Positions 50,799 to 61,531 of a stretch of 64,000 nt of DNA are shown here, piece by piece. The notes under the pieces were generated by a model, which was not told the origin of the DNA, did no database searches, and worked only from the letters and a program-made list of their open reading frames with translations. The stretch is from contig CP013099.1 in the NCBI GenBank assembly GCA_001447805.1, positions 1 through 64,000 on the forward strand, in the 5' to 3' direction. Made by a program: the position numbers and the translations under genes. The DNA comes from Candidatus Tenderia electrophaga. Lineage in GTDB: Bacteria > Pseudomonadota > Gammaproteobacteria > Tenderiales > Tenderiaceae. Each line of letters opens with the position of its first letter. Within the stretch, counting starts at the first letter, position 1.

Positions 50799-51390
50799 TG
50801 TTTTTCATCGCCTCGACCAGCTTGCGCAGCGCCTGAGCGCGATGACTCAGTTGGTTCTTTACGTCCGGCGCCAGCTCGGCCGAGGCGCAGTCGTGGCTGG
50901 GCACATAAAAGACCGGATCGTAACCGAAGCCGCCGTCACCTCTCGGTGCCGGCAGGATACGCCCTTCCCAGCTGCCCTGGCAGATCAGCGGCGTCGGGTC
51001 CTGGTCATGCGTCAGGAACACCAATAGACACTGGAAGCGCGCCGTGCGTTCCGCATCCGGCACACCTTGCAAGGCGGCCAGTAGCTTGTCCACGTTGTCA
51101 CCATCCGATGCCCCGGGGCCGGCAAAGCGGGATGAATAGATGCCCGGTGCGCCCTTGAGCCAATCCACCTCCAGCCCCGAATCGTCGGCGATGGCCGGCA
51201 AGCCGGTGTGGGCGGCGGCATTGCGCGCCTTGAGGATGGCGTTCTCGACAAACGTCAGCCCGGTTTCCTGCGCCTCGGGCACGTCGAACGCCGACTGCGG
51301 CAGGATCTCCATATCCAGCTCGGCCAGCAGGGCGCCCAATTCGCGCACCTTACCCGGGTTGCCGGTGGCCAGCACGATGCGTTGGGTCAT
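50794..51390 (-). CDS. rdgB: dITP/XTP pyrophosphatase
   Basis: 198 residues. House-cleaning nucleotide pyrophosphatase of the HAM1/RdgB family. ATGNPGKVRELGALLAELD at the N-terminus, TFVENAILKARNAAAHTGLP, ADDSGLEVDWLKGAPGIYSS and GDGGFGYDPVFYVP are the family motifs. Same strand as rph; separated by a repeat-rich gap. Confidence 0.97.
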   Translation of the reverse strand: MTQRIVLATGNPGKVRELGALLAELDMEILPQSAFDVPEAQETGLTFVENAILKARNAAAHTGLPAIADDSGLEVDWLKGAPGIYSSRFAGPGASDGDNVDKLLAALQGVPDAERTARFQCLLVFLTHDQDPTPLICQGSWEGRILPAPRGDGGFGYDPVFYVPSHDCASAELAPDVKNQLSHRAQALRKLVEAMKNI

Positions 51391-51748
51391 GACTGTCCCC
51401 CTTTTTGTACAGGGGAGATTTCATCCTGCCGCCGCTTGAATAAGCCGGTAAGGTCTGCTGTTGTCGTCGTTAAATCCCCCTCAATCCCCCTTTTGCAAAG
51501 GGGGAGGTCAGCTGTGGTGCCAATCAGCCCTCTCTGTCGAAAAAAGGGGAGGCCAGGTATGGTGCCCATCAGCCCTCTTTGTTGAAAAAGAGGGAGGTCA
51601 GGCGTGGCGCCAATCAGTTCCCTCCTTTGCAAAAGGGGGGCGAGGGGGGATTTGATGGGCGTGGCAGAAATCCCCCCTACCCCCCCTTTGGCAAAGGGGG
51701 AAGCTACAATAGTGTCCGCGCTCCGCTGTATCCGGTTGCCCATTCGTC
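51391..51748. repeat. Tandem CCCCCTTT...AAAGGGGG repeat cluster
   Basis: No gene seen. From about 51473 to 51708 lie five palindromes of the CCCCCTTTTGCAAAGGGGG type; the middle three are in units of about 54 bases (starting near 51508, 51562, 51616) that share AGGTCAG-x-(T/C)GTGG(T/C)GCC-AATCAG. A continuous open frame passes through them but it is a by-product of the repeat. Confidence 0.85.
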
Positions 51749-52462
51749 TTAGCCCCGCAAGGCCTCGGTCTGCGCCTCGATCAGCTCGCCGATACCCCGT
51801 TCCGCCAGCACCAGCATGGCGTCCAATTCGTCGCGGCGGAAGGCGTGACCCTCGGCGGTGCCCTGTACCTCGATGAAGGCGCCGGCCTCGTTCATGACCA
51901 CGTTCATATCGGTTTCGGCGTTGGAGTCCTCGGCATAGTCCAGGTCCAGGACCGGGGTGCCGTTGTAGATGCCCACCGACACCGAGGCGACCTGGCCGTA
52001 AAGCGGATTGCGCTTGATGAGCCTTTTGTCCAGCAGGTGCTGCACCGCATCGGCCAGGGCCACATAGCCGCCGGTGATGGAGGCGGTGCGGGTGCCGCCG
52101 TCGGCCTGGATGACGTCGCAGTCCAGCGTGATGACACGCTCGCCCAGGGCCTCCAGATCCACCACGGCGCGCAGCGAACGGCCGATCAGACGCTGGATCT
52201 CCATGGTGCGGCCGCCCTGGCCGGCCTGGGCCTCACGGCGCATGCGCGAGCCGGTGGAGCGCGGCAGCATGCCGTATTCCGCCGTTACCCAGCCCTGGCC
52301 TTTGCCCTTGAGCCAGCGCGGCGCGCGATCTTCCACCGAGGCGGTGCAGATCACCTGGGTGTCGCCGAATTCCACCAATACTGAGCCCTCGGCATGTTTG
52401 GTGAAATTGCGGGTGAGCTTGATGTGGCGTAGTTGATCGGGGGAACGGCCGCTGGGGCGCAT
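51749..52462 (-). CDS. rph: Ribonuclease PH
   Basis: 237 residues. Phosphorolytic 3' exonuclease that trims tRNA 3' ends. [60 protein letters not shown] and [20 protein letters not shown] are diagnostic; Asp residues in the last motif bind metal. Complete C-terminus ([15 protein letters not shown]). Divergent from yicC, as usual. Confidence 0.98.
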   Translation of the reverse strand: MRPSGRSPDQLRHIKLTRNFTKHAEGSVLVEFGDTQVICTASVEDRAPRWLKGKGQGWVTAEYGMLPRSTGSRMRREAQAGQGGRTMEIQRLIGRSLRAVVDLEALGERVITLDCDVIQADGGTRTASITGGYVALADAVQHLLDKRLIKRNPLYGQVASVSVGIYNGTPVLDLDYAEDSNAETDMNVVMNEAGAFIEVQGTAEGHAFRRDELDAMLVLAERGIGELIEAQTEALRG

Positions 52463-52921
52463 GGGAACTCCTTTAACTTCATTGCGGGATAGGAATGGGG
52501 CCGGATTATAGCGGATTCGGCTGCTTGAGGTGTCCGCCGAGTTTCCCGGGGCAAAAAAAACCGCGCTCGAAGGCGCGGTCTATAGATGGCGCCGATACTT
52601 GGTCGACGCTGTTCTTATTGTTATTTATTGTTGGTTGTTACCCGTCACGGTTTGCACAATCGGTTGTTAAACCGGAGCGCAGCGCTGTCTTCTCTTCCTA
52701 ATAACCGCGAGGCCAGTGATTAACAAACTGTTAAGCACGAGCTATGCCAAAGGGGCTAACAGATTGATTTGTTGACGGTTGGTCTGGGGCGACCGGCGCT
52801 GTCGAAGGCCTGGCTGTAAAAAATGTCGACATGTGCCGCGGCCGTGTGGGCAGAGTGCGCTTGTTTTGTGCCGCCGTCCTATCCCGGTTACCATAACGGC
52901 CTCGCACTGTGGAGTATCCCC
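52463..52921. other. 459-base gap between rph and yicC
   Basis: Contains a clear minus-strand terminator (52553-52579) that lies upstream of the rph start, with no annotated gene ending there. TTGTTATTTATTGTTGG near 52617 is AT-rich. The minus-strand stretch 52580-52800 is a candidate leader or small-RNA region, without convincing promoter. GTGGAG before the yicC ATG is its ribosome-binding site. Confidence 0.5.
52553..52579 (-). terminator. Minus-strand terminator upstream of rph
   Basis: On the minus strand ACCGCGCC-TTCG-AGCGCGGT followed by eight T; position 90 bases upstream of the rph ATG. Confidence 0.75.
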
Positions 52922-53788
52922 ATGATTCTGAGCATGACCTCTTTCGCCCGTCGCGAACAGGCCACCGATTTCGGCAGTTTGCGCTGGGAGCTGCGTTCGG
53001 TGAATCACCGCTATCTGGATGTCAGCCTGCGTCTGCCCGACGAACTGCGCGGTCTGGAGCTGAAGGTGCGCGAACGGGTCGGCCAGCGTCTCAAACGCGG
53101 CAAGGTAGAATGCAGTTTGCGGTTTCAAAGTGCCGCCGCCGAGAGTGCCGATGTGGCCATCGACCTGGAGGCGGTGAAACGCCTTTCCAAGGCATTGGAC
53201 GAGGTGTCGCACCGACTGAGCAATCCGGCGCGCATCAATCCCGTCGACGTGATCAATCTGCCCGGTGTGATTCAGCGCCAGGAACCGGACCTGGAGCCCC
53301 TCTACCAGGCGGCCCTGGACTTGCTTGACGACACCCTGGATGACATGGTCGACAGCCGCGCGCGCGAAGGGGACAAGCTCAAGGCCTTGATCGAGCAGCG
53401 TTGCGCGATCCTCGATGAGCGGGTGCAACAGGTGCGCGAGCGCCTGCCCGATCTGCGCCTGGCCCTGCGCCAAAAGCTGGAACAGCGCCTCGGCGAACTG
53501 AAGGAGCAGCTCGATCCGGGCCGCCTGGAGCAGGAAATCGCCCTGATGGCGCAGAAGATGGACGTGGACGAGGAGGTGGACCGCCTCAGCGGTCATGTGC
53601 AGGAAGTGCGTCACATTCTCGAGCGTGAAGAGCCGGTGGGACGTCGGCTCGATTTCCTGATGCAGGAGCTGAACCGCGAGGCCAATACCCTGGCGTCCAA
53701 ATCGGTCGATGCTGAAGTTACCCGCATTTCGGTCGATCTCAAGGTGCTGATCGAGCAGATCCGCGAGCAAGTGCAGAACATAGAATAG
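52922..53788 (+). CDS. yicC: YicC family endoribonuclease-type protein
   Basis: 288 residues from ATG 52922 (E. coli YicC 287), with GTGGAG upstream; the longer frame to 52823 would add 33 unlikely residues. SMTSFARREQATDFGSLRWE, RSVNHRYLDVSLRLPDELRG at the N-terminus and DFLMQELNREANTLASKSVD near the C-terminus are the two signature regions. YicC is linked to RNA turnover (endoribonuclease activity reported in E. coli). Upstream of gmk. Confidence 0.97.
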   Translation: MILSMTSFARREQATDFGSLRWELRSVNHRYLDVSLRLPDELRGLELKVRERVGQRLKRGKVECSLRFQSAAAESADVAIDLEAVKRLSKALDEVSHRLSNPARINPVDVINLPGVIQRQEPDLEPLYQAALDLLDDTLDDMVDSRAREGDKLKALIEQRCAILDERVQQVRERLPDLRLALRQKLEQRLGELKEQLDPGRLEQEIALMAQKMDVDEEVDRLSGHVQEVRHILEREEPVGRRLDFLMQELNREANTLASKSVDAEVTRISVDLKVLIEQIREQVQNIE

Positions 53789-53800
53789 AAAAGGTAGTGA

Positions 53801-54457
<657 letters not shown>

Positions 54458-54521
54458 ATAAGGGGGGAATTGCTGTATAATCCCCGGTTTGCCAATTAAT
54501 ATCTAACTGGAGTTAAGCAAC

Positions 54522-54809
54522 ATGGCACGAGTAACTGTCGAAGATTGTCTGGACCACGTCGATAACCGCTTTGAGCTGGTGCTGGTGGCCACCAAGCGTG
54601 CCCGGCAGATCGCCAACGGCAAGGAAGCCCTGGTGCCGCTGGAGAACGACAAGCCCACCGTGGTCGCCCTGCGCGAGATCGCCGAAGATTTGGTCACGCC
54701 GGAAATGCTGGAAGCGCCGGCCGAGGAAGAGGCCGCGGTCGCCGCCCCTGATGCCGAGATTCTGGCCGAGACCACTCAGGTTGCCGAGGAGGGGGGCGAC
54801 GCGTCCTGA
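54522..54809 (+). CDS. rpoZ: RNA polymerase omega subunit
   Basis: 95 residues. [57 protein letters not shown] are diagnostic; acidic Ala/Glu-rich tail follows. Needed for polymerase assembly and part of the ppGpp site. GGAG upstream of ATG. Followed by spoT 17 bases on. Confidence 0.98.
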   Translation: MARVTVEDCLDHVDNRFELVLVATKRARQIANGKEALVPLENDKPTVVALREIAEDLVTPEMLEAPAEEEAAVAAPDAEILAETTQVAEEGGDAS

Positions 54810-54826
54810 ACTGAGGAAGCCGGCGT

Positions 54827-57064
54827 TTGAGTACATCCGAGTCTGCAGAGAGTAAAGACTTAGTTTCCACGCAAGACAGCCTGGAGCCCCTTTTCGACGG
54901 GCTCCGTTCCGAAATCGACAACTATCTTGAGCCCGAGCAGGTCGACCTGGTGCATCGGGCTTTTTTGTTTGGCGCCGCTTCGCATAAGGAGCAAAAGCGC
55001 AAGTCGGGCGAACTCTACATCACCCATCCTCTGGCCGTGGCCACCCTCATGGCGCAGATGCGTTTCGATACCGAGACCCTCATCGCCGCCATCCTGCACG
55101 ACGTCATTGAGGATACCCCGGTGGCCAAGGAGGAGATCGGCACCATCTTCGGCAACGACGTGGCCGAGCTGGTGGACGGCGTCACCAAGCTGACCAAGAT
55201 CAACTTCGAATCCAAGGCCGAGGCCGAAGCCGAGAGCATGCGCAAGATGCTCATGGCCATGGTGCGCGACCTGCGTGTCATGCTCATCAAACTCACCGAC
55301 CGCCTGCACAACATGCGCACCCTGGGCTACATGCGCCCGGACAAGCGCCGCCGCATCGCCCGCGAGACGCTGGACATCTACGTCCCCATCGCCAACCGTC
55401 TGGGCCTCAACGCCATGCGCCTGGAGCTGGAGGACCTGGGTTTCGCCGCCCTCTATCCCGAGCGTCACCGCGTCCTGGTGGAGGCCATCAAAAAGGCGCG
55501 CGGCAACCGCCGCGAGATCGTGGAAAAGATCGAGTGCGCCATCGGCGAGCGCCTGGAGCAGGAGGGCTTGAGCGGCCGGGTGCACGGCCGCGAAAAGCAC
55601 ATCTACAGCATCTATCAAAAGATGCGCCGCAAGGGTCTGCCGTTTTCCGAGGTGCACGACGTTTACGCCTTTCGCATCATCGTCGACTCGGTGGACATGG
55701 CCTACCGCGTGCTGGGCGCCGTGCACAACCTCTATAAGCCGGTGCCGGGCAAGTTCAAGGACTACATCGCCATCCCCAAGGCCAACGGTTACCAGTCCCT
55801 GCATACCGTGTTGTTCGGTCCCTTCGGCGTGCCGGTGGAGGTGCAGATCCGTACCGCCGAGATGGAAAAAGTGGCCGAGGCCGGCGTCGCCGCCCATTGG
55901 CTCTACAAGACCGGCGAGGGCAGCGGCTACGGCACCCATGCCCGGGTGCGCGAGTGGATGCGCAACGTGCTGGAGATGCAGCAAAACGCCGGGGATTCGC
56001 TGGAGTTTCTCGAAAACGTCAAGATCGACCTGTTTCCCCGCGAGGTCTATGTGTTCACCCCCAAGGGCGAGATCATGGTGCTCAAGCGCGGCTCCACGCC
56101 GGTGGATTTCGCCTATGCGGTGCATACCGCCATCGGCAATCGCTGTGTCGCCGCCAAGATCGACCGCAAACTGGCGCCGCTGCGCACCCCGCTGATGAAC
56201 GGCCAGACCGTGGAGGTGATCACCGCCGGCAACGCCAGTCCCAATCCGGCCTGGCTCAACTTCGTCGTTACCGGCAAGGCGCGCGCCAATATCCGCAGTT
56301 ATCTGAAAAACCTCAAGCGCGACGAGGCGGTGCAGTTGGGTGAGCGCCTGCTCAACAACGAACTGGCCGGTTATTCCACCTCGGTGGCGCAGTTGCCGGC
56401 GCAGCGGGTGGCGGCCCTGCTGGGCGAACTGAAACTGGAAGCCCTGGACCAGCTGCTTGAGGATGTGGGGCTGGGTAACCGCATGGCGGTGCTGGTGGCG
56501 CGGCGCCTGATGCCCAAACAGGACGGCGATGACGACGGCGTGGAGAGTCGGCGGCGCTTGAAGAAGGCGCTGTCGCGTTACATGCCGTCCTGGTTGTGGG
56601 GTGAGAAGACCGATACGGCGCGGCCGCTGATGATCAAGGGCACCGAGGGTATGGTGGTCAATTTCGCCCGTTGCTGCCGTCCCATTCCGGGCGATCCCAT
56701 CGTCGGTTTCGTCACCTCCGGGCGCGGCATCGTGATCCACACCGAGACCTGCAAGAATGTCGCCGAATACCGCAAGCTGCCGGAAAAATGGATCGAGACC
56801 CAGTGGGAGGACGAGGTCAAGGGCGACTTTCCGGTGGAGATCCGGGTCGAGGTGATCAACCAGCGCGGCGTGCTGGCCACGGTGGCGGCGGCCATCGCCG
56901 AGATGGGGGGCAACATCGACAACGTCAACATGGAAGAGCGCGACGGCCGTCACAGCACCATGACCATGGTGGTGGAGGTTCATAGTCGCCAGCACCTGGC
57001 CAATCTGATGCGCAAGATCCGCACCATCGAGCCGGTATTGCGGGTACTGCGTTCGCGCGGCTGA
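54827..57064 (+). CDS. spoT: Bifunctional (p)ppGpp synthetase/hydrolase
   Basis: 745 residues from TTG 54827 (an unusual start codon; the true start could be slightly different). HD hydrolase domain with H91-D92 in ILHDVIEDTPV, so hydrolase-competent; synthetase domain with GREKHIYSIYQKMRRKGLPF, DVYAFRIIVDSVDMAYRVLG, GYQSLHTVLFGPFGVPVEVQ; TGS domain VYVFTPKGEIMVLKRGSTPV; C-terminal ACT domain. Stringent-response control; adjacent to rpoZ, whose product is a ppGpp target. Confidence 0.97.
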   Translation: MSTSESAESKDLVSTQDSLEPLFDGLRSEIDNYLEPEQVDLVHRAFLFGAASHKEQKRKSGELYITHPLAVATLMAQMRFDTETLIAAILHDVIEDTPVAKEEIGTIFGNDVAELVDGVTKLTKINFESKAEAEAESMRKMLMAMVRDLRVMLIKLTDRLHNMRTLGYMRPDKRRRIARETLDIYVPIANRLGLNAMRLELEDLGFAALYPERHRVLVEAIKKARGNRREIVEKIECAIGERLEQEGLSGRVHGREKHIYSIYQKMRRKGLPFSEVHDVYAFRIIVDSVDMAYRVLGAVHNLYKPVPGKFKDYIAIPKANGYQSLHTVLFGPFGVPVEVQIRTAEMEKVAEAGVAAHWLYKTGEGSGYGTHARVREWMRNVLEMQQNAGDSLEFLENVKIDLFPREVYVFTPKGEIMVLKRGSTPVDFAYAVHTAIGNRCVAAKIDRKLAPLRTPLMNGQTVEVITAGNASPNPAWLNFVVTGKARANIRSYLKNLKRDEAVQLGERLLNNELAGYSTSVAQLPAQRVAALLGELKLEALDQLLEDVGLGNRMAVLVARRLMPKQDGDDDGVESRRRLKKALSRYMPSWLWGEKTDTARPLMIKGTEGMVVNFARCCRPIPGDPIVGFVTSGRGIVIHTETCKNVAEYRKLPEKWIETQWEDEVKGDFPVEIRVEVINQRGVLATVAAAIAEMGGNIDNVNMEERDGRHSTMTMVVEVHSRQHLANLMRKIRTIEPVLRVLRSRG

Positions 57065-57134
57065 GCGGTTTGCCTAGCGGTCCGGATTGCGTTACAACGC
57101 AGGGAGCAATTTCAATGCAACAGAGAGAACAGCA

Positions 57135-57521
57135 ATGACGCGTGAAATTATTCAAACCGAGCAAGCCCCGCAGGCCATCGGCCCCTATTCGCAGGCAGTC
57201 AAGGTGGGCACCACCGTGTATTTGTCCGGCCAGATCCCGCTGGTGCCGCAGACCATGGAGCTGGTGGAGGGCGACATGGAGGTGCAGATCCGGCGCGTCT
57301 TCGACAACCTGCAGGCCGTGGCCGAGGCCGCCGGCGGTTCACTGCAGGATGTGGCCAAGCTCAATATCTTTCTTACCGACCTGGCTCATTTCGCCCTGGT
57401 GAACCAGGTCATGGCGGATTATTTTCAGGAACCCTATCCCGCCCGCGCCGCCCTCGGTGTGGCCGCCCTGCCCAAGGGGGCGGCGGTGGAAATGGACGCC
57501 GTTCTGGAGCTGGGCGACTGA
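57135..57521 (+). CDS. ridA: Reactive intermediate deaminase RidA
   Basis: 128 residues from ATG 57135 (CAGAGAGA upstream). Hydrolyses 2-aminoacrylate and similar enamines. [57 protein letters not shown], and the Arg-containing [20 protein letters not shown] are the family motifs. Between spoT and recG, as in many Gammaproteobacteria. Confidence 0.97.
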   Translation: MTREIIQTEQAPQAIGPYSQAVKVGTTVYLSGQIPLVPQTMELVEGDMEVQIRRVFDNLQAVAEAAGGSLQDVAKLNIFLTDLAHFALVNQVMADYFQEPYPARAALGVAALPKGAAVEMDAVLELGD

Positions 57522-57661
57522 ATATTTGTTCAGCCACAAAGAGCACGATGGGATACGAAGCGTAATATGTAGAGGCGGGTGTTGATCGTCACCACTGCCC
57601 AGCCTCATATTCTTTTTTCTTTGTGATCCTTGGTGGCCTGTGTGCTTGAAAATTTTTCAAG

Positions 57662-59737
57662 ATGACTCTCTCCGCACCGCTTACTACGCTCAAGGGCGTC
57701 GGCCCGCGTGTCGCCGAGCGCCTGGAGAAGCTGGGCCTGCGCCGCGTGGAGGATCTGCTGTTCCACCTGCCCTATCGTTATCAGGACCGCACCCGCGTCG
57801 TTCCCATCGGCGCCCTGCGGCCGGGCGAAGAGGCGGTTGTCGAGGGCGAGATTCAGGCCGACGACATCAAGTTCGGCAAGCGCCGTTCCCTGTTGTGCCG
57901 CCTTGGCGACGGCAGCGGCAGCCTGTTGCTGCGCTTTTTTCATTTCAATGCCAGTCAGCGGGCCGCCTTGGCGCGGGGTAAGCGCCTGCGTTGTTACGGC
58001 GAGGTGCGTCGCGGACCGGCCATGCTGGAAATGGTGCATCCGGAATATCACCTTATCGATGCCGAGGCGCAGGCGCCGATGGAAGCGCACCTGACCCCGA
58101 TTTATCCCACCACCGAAGGCATGGCCCAGAAGAGCCTGCGCCAATTGATTGAACAGGCCCTGCAGCTACTGCGTCAGGGCCGGGTGGCGGATCACCTGCC
58201 GCCCGAGTTGCTTGAGGAATACCACCTGCCGAGCTTGCGGCACGCCTTGCTCGAGATGCACCAACCCGCGCCGCACACGCCGGTGGCCGAGCTGCTGGAG
58301 GGCGAACATCCGGCCCGGCAGCGTCTGGCGCTGGAGGAGCTGCTGGCCCAGCATCTCAGCCTACGCCAGCTGCGTCACAAAGTGCAGCAATACAGCGCGC
58401 CGCCGCTGGCGCCGCCGGGACACTTGCGGCAACGCCTCATCGACGCCTTGCCCTTTGCCTTGACCGGCGCCCAAACACGGGTGATGCAAGAAATCGATGC
58501 CGACCTGGCCCGGCCTCATCCCATGCAGCGTCTGGTGCAAGGCGATGTGGGCTCGGGCAAGACCGTGGTGGCCGCCGCCGCGGCGGCGCAGGCCATCGAG
58601 GCCGGTTACCAGGTGGCGGTGATGGCGCCCACTGAGCTGCTGGCCGAGCAGCACCGCCGCAATTTTACCGCCTGGCTGGAACCGTTGGGCTTGACGTCGG
58701 CCTGGCTCAGCGGCAAGTCGGGGGCCAAGCAGCGCCGCGAGAACCTGGCGCTGTTGGCCGAGGGCAAAGCGGCCCTGGCGGTAGGCACCCACGCCCTGTT
58801 CCAGGACGAGGTGATGTTCGATCGTCTCGGCCTGGTGATCGTCGACGAACAGCACCGCTTCGGCGTGCACCAGCGTCTGGCCCTGCGCGAAAAGGGCAGC
58901 CGCAACGGCAGTGTGCCGCACCAGCTGATCATGACCGCCACCCCCATCCCGCGCACCCTGGCCATGACCGCCTACGCCGACCTGGACAGCTCCGTCATCG
59001 ACGAACTGCCGCCCGGCCGCACCCCGGTGGAGACCGTGGCCATCTGCGACGAACGCCGCGACGAAGTGGTGGCGCGGGTGCATCGCGCCTGTGTCGGGGA
59101 GCGGCGCCAGGCCTACTGGGTCTGCACCCTGATCGAGGAATCGGAGGCATTGCAGTGTCAGGCGGCGGAAGACACCGCCGCCCTGCTAACCGAGGCCCTG
59201 CCGGAGCTGCGCATCGGCCTGGTGCATGGCCGCATGAAAGCGGCCGAGAAAGCGCGTGTGATGGCCGGTTTCAAGGCCGGCGAGCTGCAGCTGCTGGTGG
59301 CCACCACGGTGATCGAGGTGGGGGTGGACGTGCCCAACGCCAGTCTGATGATTATCGAAAACGCCGAACGCCTGGGTCTGGCCCAACTGCATCAATTGCG
59401 CGGCCGGGTAGGGCGCGGCAGCGTCAGTAGCAGCTGCGTTTTGATGTATCATAAGCCCCTTTCGCAACAGGGCCGGGCGCGCCTGGCGGCGCTGCGCGAG
59501 ACCAACGACGGCTTCGAGATCGCGCGCCGCGATCTGGCGCTGCGCGGCCCCGGTGAGCTGTTGGGCACGCGCCAGAGCGGCATGCTGCGGCTGCGCGTCG
59601 CCGATCTGGAGCGCGATCGGGACCTGCTGCCGGACGTGGCGCGCCTGGCGACTGCCTTATTGCAACGCTGGCCGCAGCACGTAGCGCCCCTGATTCAGCG
59701 CTGGCTGGGCGACCGCCAACGCTATGGCGATGTTTGA
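57662..59737 (+). CDS. recG: ATP-dependent DNA helicase RecG
   Basis: 691 residues, usual length. Wedge domain at the N-terminus (LTTLKGVGPRVAERLEKLGL), Walker A GDVGSGKTVVAAAAA, Walker B VDEQHRFGVHQR, TATPIPRTLAMTAYADLDSS, and the C-terminal helicase part VHGRMKAAEKARVMAGFKAG, ATTVIEVGVDVPNAS, LRGRVGRGS. Reverses stalled forks and branched DNA. ATG at 57662. Confidence 0.98.
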   Translation: MTLSAPLTTLKGVGPRVAERLEKLGLRRVEDLLFHLPYRYQDRTRVVPIGALRPGEEAVVEGEIQADDIKFGKRRSLLCRLGDGSGSLLLRFFHFNASQRAALARGKRLRCYGEVRRGPAMLEMVHPEYHLIDAEAQAPMEAHLTPIYPTTEGMAQKSLRQLIEQALQLLRQGRVADHLPPELLEEYHLPSLRHALLEMHQPAPHTPVAELLEGEHPARQRLALEELLAQHLSLRQLRHKVQQYSAPPLAPPGHLRQRLIDALPFALTGAQTRVMQEIDADLARPHPMQRLVQGDVGSGKTVVAAAAAAQAIEAGYQVAVMAPTELLAEQHRRNFTAWLEPLGLTSAWLSGKSGAKQRRENLALLAEGKAALAVGTHALFQDEVMFDRLGLVIVDEQHRFGVHQRLALREKGSRNGSVPHQLIMTATPIPRTLAMTAYADLDSSVIDELPPGRTPVETVAICDERRDEVVARVHRACVGERRQAYWVCTLIEESEALQCQAAEDTAALLTEALPELRIGLVHGRMKAAEKARVMAGFKAGELQLLVATTVIEVGVDVPNASLMIIENAERLGLAQLHQLRGRVGRGSVSSSCVLMYHKPLSQQGRARLAALRETNDGFEIARRDLALRGPGELLGTRQSGMLRLRVADLERDRDLLPDVARLATALLQRWPQHVAPLIQRWLGDRQRYGDV

Positions 59738-60019
59738 TACCGTTTCTCGACAGGCGGGCCCGCATTTCTCACCGGGCGACCAACGGCTGTGGTGTCGATG
59801 ACTGCAACGGATGAAGAACCATCAAGAATGTCGATCGATCAGACAATGACATGCTGTTCCCGCCCGTGGCCTATCCCGGTTCGGGCCGGTGTTCGCGCGC
59901 GTGTGCGTGCGCTTCACGCAACGCCTAGCGGTAGCGACGTGTTGGGCTTTAGCGCGGCGTCTACGAACGCGAAGCCTGCGCCGGTTGCCGCGATCCCGGT
60001 GGTAAATGCGAGCTAGAGT
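59738..60019. other. Gap upstream of ubiC
   Basis: 282 bases; open frames on both strands lack family resemblance and good start contexts, so I leave it non-coding. GTGTTCGCGCGCGTGTGCGT near 59890 is a CpG-rich stretch. Presumably holds the ubiC promoter. Confidence 0.4.
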
Positions 60020-60610
60020 TTGAGACGTATTGCCACAGGTAAGGCTGGACTTGAACCCAGGTGGCGACTCGGGCATGGTAGGTGCCCGGCGGGGCTGCCC
60101 GCGGAGATGGCCTTATGGCTGTTCGACAGTGAGTCGCTGACCAAGCGCCTCAAGCAGGCCTGTGGCGGCGGCTTCCGGGTACGGCTGTTGAAACAGCAAT
60201 ACGAACGGCCGCTATTGTGCGAGCGCCTGCCCCTGGGCATGGATGAGCGCAGCCTGGCCCTGGTACGCCAAGTGCATTTGTATTGCGGTGATGTGATCAA
60301 GGTCTATGCCCGCACGGTGATGCCGTTGGCGTTGCTGCAGGGGCATGGTCGCGGCTTGGCCAACCTGGGTGGGCGGCCGTTGGGCGAACTGCTGTTTCGG
60401 GATAAGTCCATGCGCCGCAGCCCCATGGAAATCGCCAGGATCGAGGTGGGCGAACTGTTTCACCGCTGGGCCGTGCCCGAGCAGGCCGGGTTTGACCAGC
60501 CGCTGTGGGGGCGGCGCTCGGTATTCCGCCTGGCCGGCCTGCCGCTGCTGGTGAATGAAATCTTTCTGCCACCGCCGCCGCGGGCGGCGTGCTTCAGAAT
60601 TAAAGCATAA
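60020..60610 (+). CDS. ubiC: Chorismate--pyruvate lyase
   Basis: 196 residues from TTG 60020; an ATG at 60107 would give 167 but would cut the conserved GRCPAGLPAEMALWLFDSES segment. Makes 4-hydroxybenzoate from chorismate for ubiquinone. UbiC features: SLTKRLKQACGGGFRVRLL, CGDVIKVYARTVMP, LGGRPLGELLFRDKSMRRSP, IEVGELF. ubiA follows 15 bases downstream. Confidence 0.88.
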   Translation: MRRIATGKAGLEPRWRLGHGRCPAGLPAEMALWLFDSESLTKRLKQACGGGFRVRLLKQQYERPLLCERLPLGMDERSLALVRQVHLYCGDVIKVYARTVMPLALLQGHGRGLANLGGRPLGELLFRDKSMRRSPMEIARIEVGELFHRWAVPEQAGFDQPLWGRRSVFRLAGLPLLVNEIFLPPPPRAACFRIKA

Positions 60611-60625
60611 CTAAGGTTTGGCTGA

Positions 60626-61495
60626 GTGCTAAAACTCGATCGTCAACATTTGCGCGGCTATGCGCTGCTGATGCGGCTCGACCGCCCCATCGGCACGCTG
60701 CTGCTGTTGTGGCCGACCCTGTGGGCGTTATGGATCGCCGGCGAGGGGCGCCCGGATGGGTGGGTGGTGACGGTGTTCGTGGTGGGGGTGTTCCTGATGC
60801 GTTCGGCCGGCTGTGTCATCAACGACTATGCCGATCGCGAATTCGATCCCTTTGTCGAACGCACCCGCAACCGGCCGCTGGCGGTGGGCCTGGTGACGCC
60901 CAAAGAGGCGCTGCTGTTGTTCGCGCTGCTGTCACTGGCCGCCTTCCTGCTGGTGTTGACCCTGAATTGGCTCACGGTGGTGTTGTCCTTCGTGGGCGCG
61001 GCCCTGGCGGCCAGTTATCCCTTCATGAAGCGCTACACCTATTTGCCCCAGGTCTATCTGGGCCTGGCTTTCGGTTGGGCCGTACCCATGGCCTTCGCCG
61101 CCGAGACCGGTGCGGTGCCCATCGTCGGCTGGCTGCTGCTGATCGCCACCGTGCTGTGGGCCACCGCCTACGACACCATCTACGCCATGGTGGACCGGCC
61201 CGATGATTTGAAGATTGGCGTTAAGTCCACCGCCATCCTGTTCGGTGACGCGGATCGCGCCATTATCGCCATAATTCAATTGATGCTGCTGGCCGTGCTG
61301 ATTATTATCGGTCAGCGTCTGGCGCTGAGCGGGGTGTACTATGCGGGCGTGTTGGCCGCCGCCTTGTTGATGCTGTATCAACAGCGCTTGATCAAACACC
61401 GTGACGGCATGCAGTGCATGCGCGCCTTCCGCAACAATAATTGGGTCGGGGCGGTCATCTTTCTTGGTCTGTTGGGCCATTATCTTCAGGCCTGA
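60626..61495 (+). CDS. ubiA: 4-hydroxybenzoate polyprenyltransferase
   Basis: 289 residues, GTG start at 60626. Membrane prenyltransferase of the ubiquinone pathway with about nine TM helices. Two Asp-rich sites: [20 protein letters not shown] (NDxxDxxxD) and [20 protein letters not shown] (DxxxD). [19 protein letters not shown] at the N-terminus. Pairs with ubiC. Confidence 0.98.
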   Translation: MLKLDRQHLRGYALLMRLDRPIGTLLLLWPTLWALWIAGEGRPDGWVVTVFVVGVFLMRSAGCVINDYADREFDPFVERTRNRPLAVGLVTPKEALLLFALLSLAAFLLVLTLNWLTVVLSFVGAALAASYPFMKRYTYLPQVYLGLAFGWAVPMAFAAETGAVPIVGWLLLIATVLWATAYDTIYAMVDRPDDLKIGVKSTAILFGDADRAIIAIIQLMLLAVLIIIGQRLALSGVYYAGVLAAALLMLYQQRLIKHRDGMQCMRAFRNNNWVGAVIFLGLLGHYLQA

Positions 61496-61531
61496 GTATC
61501 TATCAGAGTATTTTTATAGAGCCTTTTTTAT

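Noticed and set aside
51387-51743. 118-codon frame through the repeat cluster
   Set aside because: Translation is only the repeated palindrome; no coding bias or start context.
54860-56995. 711-codon open frame opposite spoT
   Set aside because: Antisense shadow of a high-GC gene; His-rich composition, no family, no ribosome-binding site.
59789-60076. Short frames on both strands before ubiC
   Set aside because: No recognisable family, composition like random high-GC sequence, no convincing start.
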